DNA from: Alphaproteobacteria bacterium
Lineage (GTDB): Bacteria; Pseudomonadota; Alphaproteobacteria; Rhizobiales; Beijerinckiaceae
Direction: 5' to 3'
DNA length: 58,048 nucleotides
Assembly: GCA_016869595.1 (NCBI GenBank)
Contig: VGDT01000018.1
Location: 1 to 58,048, forward strand
Shown: piece by piece, positions 19,308-27,438 of the stretch
Numbering within the stretch: position 1 is the stretch's first letter
How the letters are laid out: each line of letters starts with the position of its first letter
Program-made: the position numbers and the translations under genes
The notes under the pieces: model-generated
The model's input: only the letters and a program-made list of their open reading frames with translations
Database searches by the model: none
What the model was told of the DNA's origin: nothing

Positions 19308-19880
19308 TTACGCCCCGACATGGGCATGCACGTCGCGTCCGCCGTGACGCCGCATAATCTCCATCGCCGCGCGCTCCCGCTCGTCGTTCCAGGCGCGGGC
19401 CCAAAGCAGCAGTCCGCCGTGCTTCAATTGCGACTGCGCCCAACTGGTCTGACGGTCGGCCACGAGCTTCGAAATCATCAGACCCACGACGCCGGCTGCG
19501 CCGCCAGTCAACAGGCCAATGGCGATGGCGCTCGTAAGCGATAGACCCAACGCCAGGGCGAGCCCCGCGCCAATGATCACGCCCACATAGAAGAGAACGC
19601 CCACGATCGAGGCCTTGCCGATATTGAGCGACTCGGTGTCGATGTAGGGCGTGCGCGGCGCAGAGGGACTGTCTTCGAGCTCATTAGCGCTCACGTCCTT
19701 GTCGCCGAGCTTCTGCCGCACTTTATCCTCTTCGGCGAGGAGGCTGATCTCCGAACGATCGAAGCCGCCGGTAAGAAGATCGTCGATCGCCGACTGCAAA
19801 TTGTCGACCGTGTCGAAAACGCCGACGACTTCGCGCAGTTCATGACGTTCTTCGGGTGTGGGAACCTTGTTCGTTTCCAT
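19308..19880 (-). CDS. Membrane protein with general-stress-protein-17M-like domain
   Basis: Product of 190 residues. The N-terminal half (about 15-60) has the ferredoxin-like pattern V-V-G-V-F-D-T-V-D-N-L-Q-S-A-I-D-D-L-L-T-G-G-F-D-R-S-E-I-S-L-L-A, as in stress-linked 17M / heat-induced YflT-like domains. Two hydrophobic glycine-rich segments (about 94-116 and 119-141) form a hairpin in the inner membrane. The C-terminal H-G-G-L-L-L-W-A-R and A-x-E-I-M-R-R-H-G-G-R-D-V-H segment is a recurring end in this group. No enzyme motif is visible. Its role is unknown; a stress link is inferred only from domain resemblance. Confidence 0.65.
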   Translation of the reverse strand: METNKVPTPEERHELREVVGVFDTVDNLQSAIDDLLTGGFDRSEISLLAEEDKVRQKLGDKDVSANELEDSPSAPRTPYIDTESLNIGKASIVGVLFYVGVIIGAGLALALGLSLTSAIAIGLLTGGAAGVVGLMISKLVADRQTSWAQSQLKHGGLLLWARAWNDERERAAMEIMRRHGGRDVHAHVGA

Positions 19881-20012
19881 GTCGGTGCTCCCTGCGCGGC
19901 GCTTGGCGCGCGGCCGCGCTCTTGATGCTTAAAGGGAGCAGCGTGGACGGTCTTCAAGAGGCGTCGGCGCAGGAAAATCGCCAGAGCTGAGTTGAATTTG
20001 AGGCGCGAACGC

Positions 20013-21239
20013 TTACGCGCCGTTGCCAGTGAAATTGCGCGGCGCCGGCGAGATGATCTTCGCCGATCCGCCGCCGATCTCGAGCACCGACAGGCCACGC
20101 TCATTGCCGCCGTCCGGCTTGAAGCGGAACACGCCGTCAGCGCCGTTAAAACCGGAGGGATTGGTCAGCACGCTTTCCGAATAGCGTTGCGAGCCCTGTG
20201 AGCGCGACAGCGCGATAGCGAGCGACACGGCGTCATAGGCGAGCGTCGCGACGCGCGCAGGATCGGAGCCGTATTTTGCCTTATAGCGCTGCGCGAAAGC
20301 ATTGAAGCCGGCGTTTTCCGGCGCCGTAAACCAGGCCCCCTGCAGCGCCGGAAGGCTCAACGTGCGCGCGTCATTCCACAGGCCTGTGCCGAATATCTGC
20401 ACCTTCTTCGAGTCGATGCCGTTCGCCACAAGCTCCTTAGACACCGCCTGCATCGCCTCGGCCTGTTCCGGGATGAATAACGCGTCGAACTGATCGCGCA
20501 CGGCGGCGAGACGCTTCACGGAATCGCCCGGCGCGCCGGGCTTGTAGCGCTCGATCACCGGCACGCGAATTCCATAGGTGGCGGCGCTCTGCTGGAACTG
20601 CGCCATCGCCAGCGTGCCGTAGTCATTTTCAGGAACAAGCGCCGCGATCGACTTCTTGCCGTGCTGCGAAGCGAAACTGACGCCCCGGTCGACATAGCCC
20701 TCGACCGGGAAGGACAAGAGATAACTGCCGCGGCCCGCCGCCGAAGAGTCAGTGGAGAAGGCGATCATCGGCTTGTTGGCGGCGCGCGCGACGCGGCTCG
20801 CCTCCTTGACGCCGGCGCCGAACACCGGGCCTAAAATGATTTCGGCGCCCTCATTGATCGCCGCCTGAGTCGCCGAGGCGGCGCCCGACGGCGTCGACCG
20901 GTCGTCCTTGACGAGGATCGTCACGTCATTCTCGCCGCTGTCGGCATAGGCGAGCTTTGCGGCGTTAAGCAGCGACGCGCCGACCGAGGAAGGTCCAGAT
21001 GGGCCCGTCAGAGGCACGATCAGCCCGATCTTCACCGCGCCTGTCCCGATGCTTTCACCTTCCCCAGGCGCGACCTGCGTCGAGGCGCTCAACTTCAGGT
21101 CGCGCGCGCCTGGCGCCCATGGTCCGGCTGTGGGATTGCAGGCGGCGAGCAGGGCCGCGAAGCCGAGAAGCGCGGCATGTTTCATCACGGCCCAGCGCCT
21201 TGGCGCGCCGGCGCGCGCGTGAGAAGACAATGTCGGCAT
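20013..21239 (-). CDS. LpoA-like lipoprotein / penicillin-binding protein activator
   Basis: Product of about 408 residues with a lipobox L-L-A-A-C near residue 34, so it is probably anchored in the outer membrane. The remainder is a periplasmic-binding-protein-like (type I, Leu-binding) fold: V-K-I-G-L-I-V-P-L-T-G-P, then I-L-G-P-V-F-G-A-G-V near residue 140 and F-G-T-G-L-W-N near residue 290. Such proteins next to rsmI and yraN correspond to LpoA, the activator of the peptidoglycan synthase PBP1A in gammaproteobacteria. In alphaproteobacteria the role is inferred. The start at 21239 has GGGGGAT upstream; the ATG at 21185, which gives MKHAALLGF..., is a plausible shorter signal peptide start. 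It is divergent from rsmI. Confidence 0.8.
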   Translation of the reverse strand: MPTLSSHARAGAPRRWAVMKHAALLGFAALLAACNPTAGPWAPGARDLKLSASTQVAPGEGESIGTGAVKIGLIVPLTGPSGPSSVGASLLNAAKLAYADSGENDVTILVKDDRSTPSGAASATQAAINEGAEIILGPVFGAGVKEASRVARAANKPMIAFSTDSSAAGRGSYLLSFPVEGYVDRGVSFASQHGKKSIAALVPENDYGTLAMAQFQQSAATYGIRVPVIERYKPGAPGDSVKRLAAVRDQFDALFIPEQAEAMQAVSKELVANGIDSKKVQIFGTGLWNDARTLSLPALQGAWFTAPENAGFNAFAQRYKAKYGSDPARVATLAYDAVSLAIALSRSQGSQRYSESVLTNPSGFNGADGVFRFKPDGGNERGLSVLEIGGGSAKIISPAPRNFTGNGA

Positions 21240-21420
21240 GAAATCCCCCTGCGACCAAGGCTCCCGCCACGGCGCGGCTATTTGTGCGCTAAGGTCCGGG
21301 TCCCTGGCCGAAAGTCAATAGACAGGCCATTTGGAAGAATTGCGGCCTCGCGCACAGTTAGCGCTTGTCCTCTTTATCGAACACACAGTATCTTAAAAAG
21401 AACGAACATTGGCGACGCCC

Positions 21421-22335
21421 ATGAATATCGAGGCTGCTTCCCCGCCTTCTACGAGCTACACCGCCTTCGGCCTACGCGCCGAAGCCGAAAGAATCGAGCC
21501 GGGACTGCATCTGGTCGCGACGCCGATCGGCAATCTGAAGGACATTTCCTTTCGCGCCCTCTCTACCCTCGCCGCCGCGGACGCGGTGATTGCGGAGGAT
21601 ACGCGAGTCACCAAGACTCTGCTCGCGCATTACGGGATTTCGACGCCGCTCATCGCCTATCATGAGCACAACGCCAAGGTCATTCGCCCGCATCTTTTGG
21701 CGCGGCTCGAGGCCGGCGCGAAGCTCGCGCTCGTTTCCGACGCCGGCACGCCTCTGGTTTCGGACCCTGGCTTCAAGCTTGTCCAGGAGGCGCTCGAGAA
21801 AGGCGTGCATGTGACCTCGGTGCCCGGCCCTTCCGCCGTGCTCGCGGCGCTGGTCGTCGCCGGACTGCCGACCGACCGCTTCTTTTTCGAGGGCTTTCTG
21901 CCGCACAAGAGCGGCCCGCGGCGCGCGCGGCTCGCCGAACTCGCCCAAATTCCCGGCACGCTGGTGTTCTTCGAAAGCCCGCGTCGGCTGGTCGAAACGC
22001 TCGCCGACTGCGCGGCGGCGCTCGGCAAGCGCGACGCGGCGATCGCGCGTGAACTGACCAAATTGTTTGAATCGGTGCGGCGCGGCGCGCTTGATGAACT
22101 CGCAGTTGCGCTTGCCGAAGAGGAGCCGCCGAAGGGCGAAATCGTGCTGCTCGTGGCGCCGCCCGGAGCGGGCGCCGCGCAGGCCTCGGCGGCCGATCTC
22201 GACGCAAAAATCGAAGAGGCCCTTACGGCGCATTCGGTGAAGGATGCGGCGAGCGTCGTTTCGGCGGCGACAGGCCAACCGCGTCGCCAGGTCTACGCGC
22301 GGGCGCTGGAGCTGGCGGCGGGTCGCGCGAAGTAG
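21421..22335 (+). CDS. rsmI: 16S rRNA (cytidine-1402-2'-O)-methyltransferase RsmI
   Basis: RsmI methylates the 2'-OH of C1402 in 16S rRNA using SAM. The product is about 304 residues. Family signatures are [16 protein letters not shown] at residues 26-41, I-A-E-D-T-R-V-T near residue 59, [12 protein letters not shown] near residue 110 and [11 protein letters not shown] near residue 136, with F-F-E-G-F-L-P after it. The ATG at 21421 is chosen; the TTG at 21409 would add four residues. The order lpoA-like, rsmI and yraN matches the conserved yraL-yraM-yraN arrangement. Confidence 0.95.
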   Translation: MNIEAASPPSTSYTAFGLRAEAERIEPGLHLVATPIGNLKDISFRALSTLAAADAVIAEDTRVTKTLLAHYGISTPLIAYHEHNAKVIRPHLLARLEAGAKLALVSDAGTPLVSDPGFKLVQEALEKGVHVTSVPGPSAVLAALVVAGLPTDRFFFEGFLPHKSGPRRARLAELAQIPGTLVFFESPRRLVETLADCAAALGKRDAAIARELTKLFESVRRGALDELAVALAEEEPPKGEIVLLVAPPGAGAAQASAADLDAKIEEALTAHSVKDAASVVSAATGQPRRQVYARALELAAGRAK

Positions 22336-22369
22336 GGGCACTTAACCCTCTCTCCTTGTGGGAGAGGGT

Positions 22370-22409
22370 GACGCGCCGCCCTATTGGAGGACGCGCCGCC
22401 CTATTGGAG
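22370..22409. repeat. Perfect 20-bp tandem duplication before yraN
   Basis: The unit gacgcgccgccctattggag occurs twice back to back at 22370-22389 and 22390-22409. The second copy carries the GGAG used by the yraN start. A ctctctccttgtgggagag hairpin lies just upstream. Confidence 0.9.
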
Positions 22410-22412
22410 AGA

Positions 22413-22787
22413 GTGTTGAGGGACGACGCCCGCCGCGCCGCCTATGTCTACGGCCTACGCGCCGAGACGGCGGCGACGCTGTGGCTACGGGCGCGGCTCT
22501 ATCAAATCCTTGCACGTAATTTTCGGGCGCATGGCGGCGAGATCGACATCGTCGCGCGGCGCGGCCGCACGATCGCCTTCGTCGAAGTGAAAGCGCGCGG
22601 CAATCTCGACGACGCCATCATCGCGATCACGCCGCAAAAACAAAAACGCTTCTCGCAGGCTGCAGGTCGATGGCTCGCGTCGAACCCCTGGGCGATGACG
22701 TATACGCTGCGCGCTGACGCCATTTTCGTCGCGCCGCGCAGGCTGCCGCGTCATCTCGAAAACGCTTTTGAGCTGCGCGTCGGCTGA
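22413..22787 (+). CDS. yraN: YraN family endonuclease-fold protein (UPF0102)
   Basis: Product of about 124 residues of the UPF0102 family. Core motifs of the restriction-endonuclease-like fold are [15 protein letters not shown] near residue 45 (with the conserved E-I-D) and I-A-F-V-E-V-K-A-R near residue 63 (with E-V-K). These are followed by [10 protein letters not shown]. Its role is unclear, perhaps in DNA processing. The start is uncertain. GTG at 22413 and TTG at 22416 both lie just after GGAGAGA; frames further upstream read a repeat. It follows rsmI by 77 bp. Confidence 0.9.
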   Translation: MLRDDARRAAYVYGLRAETAATLWLRARLYQILARNFRAHGGEIDIVARRGRTIAFVEVKARGNLDDAIIAITPQKQKRFSQAAGRWLASNPWAMTYTLRADAIFVAPRRLPRHLENAFELRVG

Positions 22788-22802
22788 CGAATAGAGCGGG
22801 CC

Positions 22803-23549
22803 TCACCAAGTCTGGATAAACCGCCGCTCGAAGCCCTCCAGCGCCACCGCGGTGAGCACGCCGCTACTCACCGCGCGGGTGTCGAGATTGATCCGGTTCG
22901 GCAAATCCTCGACGTTAGTGTGCGGCGTATGTCCGTGCACGATCACCTTCCCGAAGGACTGCTCGCAGTCGAGAAAGCCCTCGCGAATCCACATCAGATC
23001 GTGAGGGTCCTGCAAATGCAGCGGCCGGCTTGGCCGCACGCCCGCATGACAGAAGAAATAGCCGCCATATTCGGTCCACAGCCGGGTCTCTTCGACAAAT
23101 TGACGATGCTCGCTCGGAAAATGCGCGAGAAATTTTTGCTGAACGCGCGACGCCCCGCCGAGCGCGACTTCCTGACCGGCGTCGACGCCATAGGAATGCA
23201 ACGTCGTGAGCGCGCCATTCGTCACCCAATCGTCGAGCGCCGCAGCGTCGTCGAGGAAGCGCAGCAGCGCCTCTTCGTGGTTGCCGCGGAGAGTGACGAT
23301 TGGGGTAGGAAAATCGCCGGCCGACAAGCGCTTCAGAACGCCGTTCGAGCCTAATCCGCGATCGATATAGTCGCCGATGAAAATCGTCACCGCCTGTCGG
23401 CAAGGGTTTGCTGCGAGGTCTTCCGCGATCGCCTCAGCGAGAACGTGGAGAAGATCGGCGCGGCCATGGATATCGCCGATCGCGTAAAGGCGCATGCCGG
23501 GCGGGGCCTCGGCGGTCCTTAAAGCGGAAGGGAATGAGCGTGTCGTCAT
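22803..23549 (-). CDS. Metallophosphoesterase / serine-threonine phosphatase-like protein
   Basis: Product of 248 residues with the complete calcineurin-like phosphoesterase motif set: G-D-I-H-G-R near residue 26, G-D-Y-I-D-R-G near residue 60, R-G-N-H-E near residue 88, and late H-G-H-T near residue 208. A C-H-A-G-V-R-P segment lies near residue 168. These ligate two metal ions. The group includes the ApaH/PrpA phosphatases, which dephosphorylate proteins or diadenosine polyphosphates; the substrate cannot be read from sequence. It lies tail-to-tail with yraN and divergent from haoA. Confidence 0.88.
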   Translation of the reverse strand: MTTRSFPSALRTAEAPPGMRLYAIGDIHGRADLLHVLAEAIAEDLAANPCRQAVTIFIGDYIDRGLGSNGVLKRLSAGDFPTPIVTLRGNHEEALLRFLDDAAALDDWVTNGALTTLHSYGVDAGQEVALGGASRVQQKFLAHFPSEHRQFVEETRLWTEYGGYFFCHAGVRPSRPLHLQDPHDLMWIREGFLDCEQSFGKVIVHGHTPHTNVEDLPNRINLDTRAVSSGVLTAVALEGFERRFIQTW

Positions 23550-23706
23550 CGTTTCCCTTCATTTATCGCCACGCCGCGCCTTGACGAGCCGATCAGGGAC
23601 GGGTGGCCTCATTGGCGAGAAGACCTGTGGTCCTTTCCCCTCACCGCCTTGGCGCCCGACAATGCAGCCAGACGCCGAACGGGGAACGGAACGGGCGAGA
23701 GAGAGC

Positions 23707-25416
23707 ATGCGGAATTTGACAAAGATTTTTATTTGCGCGGCTCGCCTCATGCTGATCCTTGCGTCTACCCTGACCTTCGCCGTCGGCGCCCCTGCATTTG
23801 CCGAGACGCCGGACGAAACTTTCAAGGCGCTTGGTCTTTCAAAGAGCGCTTCCCCCAAGGAGCTCTATGACGCTCTGACCAAGCGCTACTACGACGAATC
23901 GCAAGGCGCCGGAAAAGGCTCGTTCTCGAAATATTGGGAGCCGATTCCGATCTCGAAATATCTCAACCCGCACGACTTCTATAAGCCGCCGCAGACGATC
24001 GACGTCGACGCACAGCGCGCGCAATGCGTCGAATGCCATCAGCAGGCGACGCCCGGCTGGACGCATAGCTGGAAGGGCAGCGTGCACGGCAATCTCGACG
24101 CCATCCGCAATCTGCCCGATTCGGATGCGCGCGCCTATAAGAAGGCGATGATCACGGAGGTCGAGAACAACCTCCGCTCGATGGGAACGCTCAAGGCCGG
24201 CGAAACGCTCAAAGAAGTCGGCTGCATCGATTGCCATATGGGAGTCGGCAAGGAGCACGGCCAGCACAAGACCGAACTGAAAATGCCTGACGCCGCCGCG
24301 TGCGGACAGTGCCATGTCCAGCAATTCGCCGAACGCGAGTCGGAGCGCGACACCTTCACCTGGCCGCAGGATCAATGGAAGCCGGGCCATCCGTCACATG
24401 CGCTGTCGATGAAGGCCAATGTCGAAAATGCCGTCTGGGCGGCGATGGAGCAGCGCGAAGTCGCGGAAGGCTGCACCTTCTGCCACACGCCGCAGACGAC
24501 GTGTAACTCCTGCCACACGCGCCATGAATTTTCGGCCGTTGAAGCGCGCAAGCCACAGGCCTGCGCGCAATGCCACAATGGCGTCGATCACAATGAATTC
24601 GAAGGCTATATGCTCTCGAAGCACGGCACGATTTATCAGACGCGCGGCGACAATTGGGACTGGAACGTCCGTCTCGCCGACGCGATGGAAAAGGGCAAGA
24701 TGAACGCCCCGACCTGCGCCTTCTGCCACATGGAATATGAGGGCAAGTTCACGCATAACATGGTGCGCAAGGCGCGCTGGGCTTTCGTGCCGATGCCGAA
24801 GATCGCGGAAAATTTGAACCACCCTTGGTTCACGCAGCGCAAGGAGTCATGGGTTTCGACCTGCTCGAACTGTCACTCCGACAGTTTCGCCCGCGCCTAT
24901 CTCGACGGCATGGATAAGGGGATCATCTCCGGTCTCGAGATCACCGAGAAGGCGCGTAGCGTCCTCGTGAAGCTCTATAACGACAGGCTGCTGCCGGGTC
25001 AGACGACGAACCGTCCGGCGCCGCCTGCGCCTGAGAAGGACGACGCCGGCGGCTTCTTCCAGCTCTTCTGGCAGAAGGGCAACAATCCGAGCGCCATCGA
25101 ATATGTCTTCGCCGATATGTGGGAGCACCATCAGATCAAGCACTACAAGGGGCTCGCCCATATGAACCCCGGCGGCTACACCTATACCGAGGGTTGGTCG
25201 CAGCTCATCGGCGCGGCGGCGAAGATCAATGACGAGGACACGCGGCTGCGTGAAGCCGCGGAAATCCGCTCGGAGTTGACGCGCATCTCCGGCCAGAAGC
25301 GCGGCGACCTCGATCTTGATTCGCCGACGCGCCGCGCCTGGGCGGGCGGTCTGGGGCTGCTCGCCATGCTTGCCGGCACCGGCCTGCTGATGCGCCGCGA
25401 GCGCAAGAGCGGGTGA
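23707..25416 (+). CDS. haoA: Octaheme hydroxylamine oxidoreductase (HaoA-like)
   Basis: Periplasmic multiheme enzyme that oxidises hydroxylamine to NO/nitrite. In methanotrophs it deals with hydroxylamine formed when pMMO oxidises ammonia. The product has 569 residues. A signal peptide ends near residue 32 (A-F-A-E-T-P). Eight CxxCH heme sites lie at about 107, 173, 199, 256, 266, 286, 337 and 386. Tyrosines at 480, 491 and 493 (H-Y-K-G and Y-T-Y-T-E-G-W) are candidates for the crosslink that defines the P460 heme. A hydrophobic C-terminal helix (about 544-562) followed by R-R-E-R-K suggests membrane anchoring. The ATG at 23707, with GAGAGAG upstream, is preferred to an upstream in-frame start at 23494. 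No haoB or cytochrome c554 gene is adjacent. Confidence 0.9.
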   Translation: MRNLTKIFICAARLMLILASTLTFAVGAPAFAETPDETFKALGLSKSASPKELYDALTKRYYDESQGAGKGSFSKYWEPIPISKYLNPHDFYKPPQTIDVDAQRAQCVECHQQATPGWTHSWKGSVHGNLDAIRNLPDSDARAYKKAMITEVENNLRSMGTLKAGETLKEVGCIDCHMGVGKEHGQHKTELKMPDAAACGQCHVQQFAERESERDTFTWPQDQWKPGHPSHALSMKANVENAVWAAMEQREVAEGCTFCHTPQTTCNSCHTRHEFSAVEARKPQACAQCHNGVDHNEFEGYMLSKHGTIYQTRGDNWDWNVRLADAMEKGKMNAPTCAFCHMEYEGKFTHNMVRKARWAFVPMPKIAENLNHPWFTQRKESWVSTCSNCHSDSFARAYLDGMDKGIISGLEITEKARSVLVKLYNDRLLPGQTTNRPAPPAPEKDDAGGFFQLFWQKGNNPSAIEYVFADMWEHHQIKHYKGLAHMNPGGYTYTEGWSQLIGAAAKINDEDTRLREAAEIRSELTRISGQKRGDLDLDSPTRRAWAGGLGLLAMLAGTGLLMRRERKSG

Positions 25417-25535
25417 GCGTCCCGCATATCGTTCCGGCGCACGAGCGCGCCGACTAAAAACCTCGCCGCTCGGACTCGTCGCCAAAATGCATTATGTTCG
25501 CGTAAGGAATCGGCGTCGAGCGCCGAGGAGACCCA

Positions 25536-26483
25536 ATGCGAGAACTTGTTGCATCGCCCCACAATCCTATCCCTGACGGCGCCGCGGTCTACGCGCTGAG
25601 GACGCGCGACGGACGCTACTTGCGCGCCGCTGCTTTCCCTTGCAGCGAGAGGGCGCGCGGCACAGTGGCGTTGTTTCAGGGCCACAATGAATTCATCGAG
25701 AAATATTTCGAGACAATCCAGGATTTACGCAGGCGCCGACTCGACGTGGTCGCGCTCGACTGGCGCGGTCAGGGCGGCTCTGAACGCGAACTCGACGACC
25801 CGCGCAAGGGACATATTGACGACTTCTCGCAATATCAGCGCGACCTCGATGTTTTCATCACACATGTCTTAAGCGATCGGCCGCAACCCTGGTTCGCCCT
25901 CGCCCATTCGATGGGCGCGGCCATCATGCTCGACGCGGCGCATTCGGGAAGAACGCCGTTCCAGCGTTTCGTGCTGACCGCGCCCATGATCGATCTTGCT
26001 AATTTGCGCTTTCCGCGTGCGACGCGTTGGCTCGCCGACACCCTCGACATGTGCGGATTTGGCGGAATGTACATCCCAGGCGGGACTGGCGCTTCCTTTA
26101 TCGAGAAGCCCTTCAAAGGGAATCTCTTGACTACCGATGCCGTTCGCTTCGAACGAAACGCGGCGATCCTCCGGTCGGCGCCGCAGCTCGCCATCGGCGA
26201 TCCGACAATCGGCTGGGTAAACGCCGCATTCCGACTGATGAGAGGCTTCGAGTCGCCCGACTACGCGCGCAGAATCCGTGCGGCCGTTCTGATGTTTGGC
26301 TGCGGGCGCGAGATGATCGTCTCGAACGCCGCGATTGAACGTTTCGCGCTAAATCTCAACAGCGGCGCTCTCGCGATGGTCCCCGGCGCCAAGCACGAAC
26401 TCATGATGGAGCGCGATGAGTTTCGCAGCCAGTTCTGGCGCGCCTTCGACGCCTTCATTCCGGGAGAAGTTTTTGTCGCCTAG
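25536..26483 (+). CDS. Lysophospholipase-like alpha/beta hydrolase
   Basis: Product of 315 residues of the PldB/monoacylglycerol lipase group. The nucleophile elbow A-H-S-M-G-A lies near residue 124. The oxyanion strand V-A-L-F-Q-G-H-N-E-F and D-W-R-G-Q-G-G-S-E-R near residue 72 are typical of this group. A late G-A-K-H-E-L-M-M-E supplies the catalytic His near residue 289, and the acid is probably the Asp or Glu near residue 259. It probably hydrolyses lysophospholipids or monoacylglycerols in the cytoplasm, since no signal peptide is seen. It stands alone between haoA and a dispersed repeat. Confidence 0.85.
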   Translation: MRELVASPHNPIPDGAAVYALRTRDGRYLRAAAFPCSERARGTVALFQGHNEFIEKYFETIQDLRRRRLDVVALDWRGQGGSERELDDPRKGHIDDFSQYQRDLDVFITHVLSDRPQPWFALAHSMGAAIMLDAAHSGRTPFQRFVLTAPMIDLANLRFPRATRWLADTLDMCGFGGMYIPGGTGASFIEKPFKGNLLTTDAVRFERNAAILRSAPQLAIGDPTIGWVNAAFRLMRGFESPDYARRIRAAVLMFGCGREMIVSNAAIERFALNLNSGALAMVPGAKHELMMERDEFRSQFWRAFDAFIPGEVFVA

Positions 26484-26595
26484 AGCGCGCTGCGAAAAAG
26501 TGGAATCCGGTTTTTCGCTTAAAGCGCGCTCTAAATTTCTAAGATCGATCACGTTATCTGCATTTGGGCGATTCCGCCCAAATGCAGTGTGATCT
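26483..26595 (-). repeat. Dispersed repeat family D, copy 2
   Basis: Inverse orientation of the 15502-15617 unit. The shared blocks are agagcgcgct, the gaaaaagtggaatccggttt block and the gatcacgttatctgcatttg arm. It starts in the stop codon of the preceding hydrolase and runs to the stop of hisN, so the whole gap between two convergent genes is the repeat. Confidence 0.85.
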
Positions 26596-27406
26596 ATGCT
26601 CGGAGCAGCTTTAACGCTTCCTCGTGCAGCGCAGGATCGCCCGCCGCAATGATGGCGCCTCCCGGCGCTGCGACGCCGCCTTCCCAATTGGTGACGACGC
26701 CGCCCGCGCCCTCGATGATCGGAATCAGCGCGACGATGTCGTAGGGCTGCAAATTCGTCTCGATGACCAGATCGACATGGCCAGAGGCGAGCGCGCAATA
26801 GGCGTAGCAGTCGCCCCCATAACGCGAAAGCCGCGCCGCGCGCTCGACGCGATGGAAATTGTCGCGCAGCGCCGGGTCGATCAACAGCGGCGAGGTGGTC
26901 ATCAGCGTCGCCTGCGCGAGCTTGGAACAGCAGCGCGTCGCAAGTCTTCGCGTCTCGAGAGCCCCGCGCGCGCCATCCGCCCCCCTCGACGGGCCGCGCC
27001 AATGCGCAGCCTCCCCGTCGCCGAAGAAACGCTCGCGGGTGAACGGCTGGCTCATGAGGCCATAGCAGGGCCGGCCGCCATGGGTGAGGCCAATCAGAGT
27101 GCCCCAGAGCGGCAAGCCGCAGATGAAGCTCTTGGTGCCATCGATCGGATCGAGCACCCAGACATATTCGGCGTCTTCGCGTAACTGGCCGAATTCCTCG
27201 CCATAAATGCCGTGGCCGGGAAAGGTCGTTTCGATTAAGCGCCGCATCGCGAGTTCTGCGGCGCGGTCGGCTTCCGTCACGGGATCGAAAGCCCCGCCAT
27301 GCGCCTTGTCGTCAGCGGCGAGCGCCGTCCGAAAGAAGGGCATAATCGCTTCCGCCGAAACATCGGCGAGACGCTCAACGAATTTCTCGAAATCGACGGC
27401 GGTCAT
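26594..27406 (-). CDS. hisN: Histidinol-phosphatase, inositol-monophosphatase family
   Basis: Product of 270 residues from the ATG at 27406, which has GGAG six bases upstream. The longer frame to 27616 overlaps the next gene and is rejected. Metal-binding motifs of the IMPase fold are Y-G-E-E-F-G near residue 71, W-V-L-D-P-I-D-G-T-K-S-F near residue 84, and L-Q-P-Y-D-I-V-A-L near residue 219. The K-S-F-I-C-G-L-P-L-W-G-T-L-I pattern follows the HisN group rather than SuhB, so it most likely dephosphorylates histidinol phosphate in histidine synthesis. It is followed upstream by an N-formylglutamate amidohydrolase gene on the same strand. Confidence 0.85.
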   Translation of the reverse strand: MTAVDFEKFVERLADVSAEAIMPFFRTALAADDKAHGGAFDPVTEADRAAELAMRRLIETTFPGHGIYGEEFGQLREDAEYVWVLDPIDGTKSFICGLPLWGTLIGLTHGGRPCYGLMSQPFTRERFFGDGEAAHWRGPSRGADGARGALETRRLATRCCSKLAQATLMTTSPLLIDPALRDNFHRVERAARLSRYGGDCYAYCALASGHVDLVIETNLQPYDIVALIPIIEGAGGVVTNWEGGVAAPGGAIIAAGDPALHEEALKLLRA

Positions 27407-27438
27407 GCCAGCTCCAGGCGGGCCCCTCGAGCGTCCAG

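Noticed and set aside
23494-23706. N-terminal extension of haoA
   Set aside because: It would put 71 residues before a clear signal peptide and overlaps the start of the divergent metallophosphoesterase gene.
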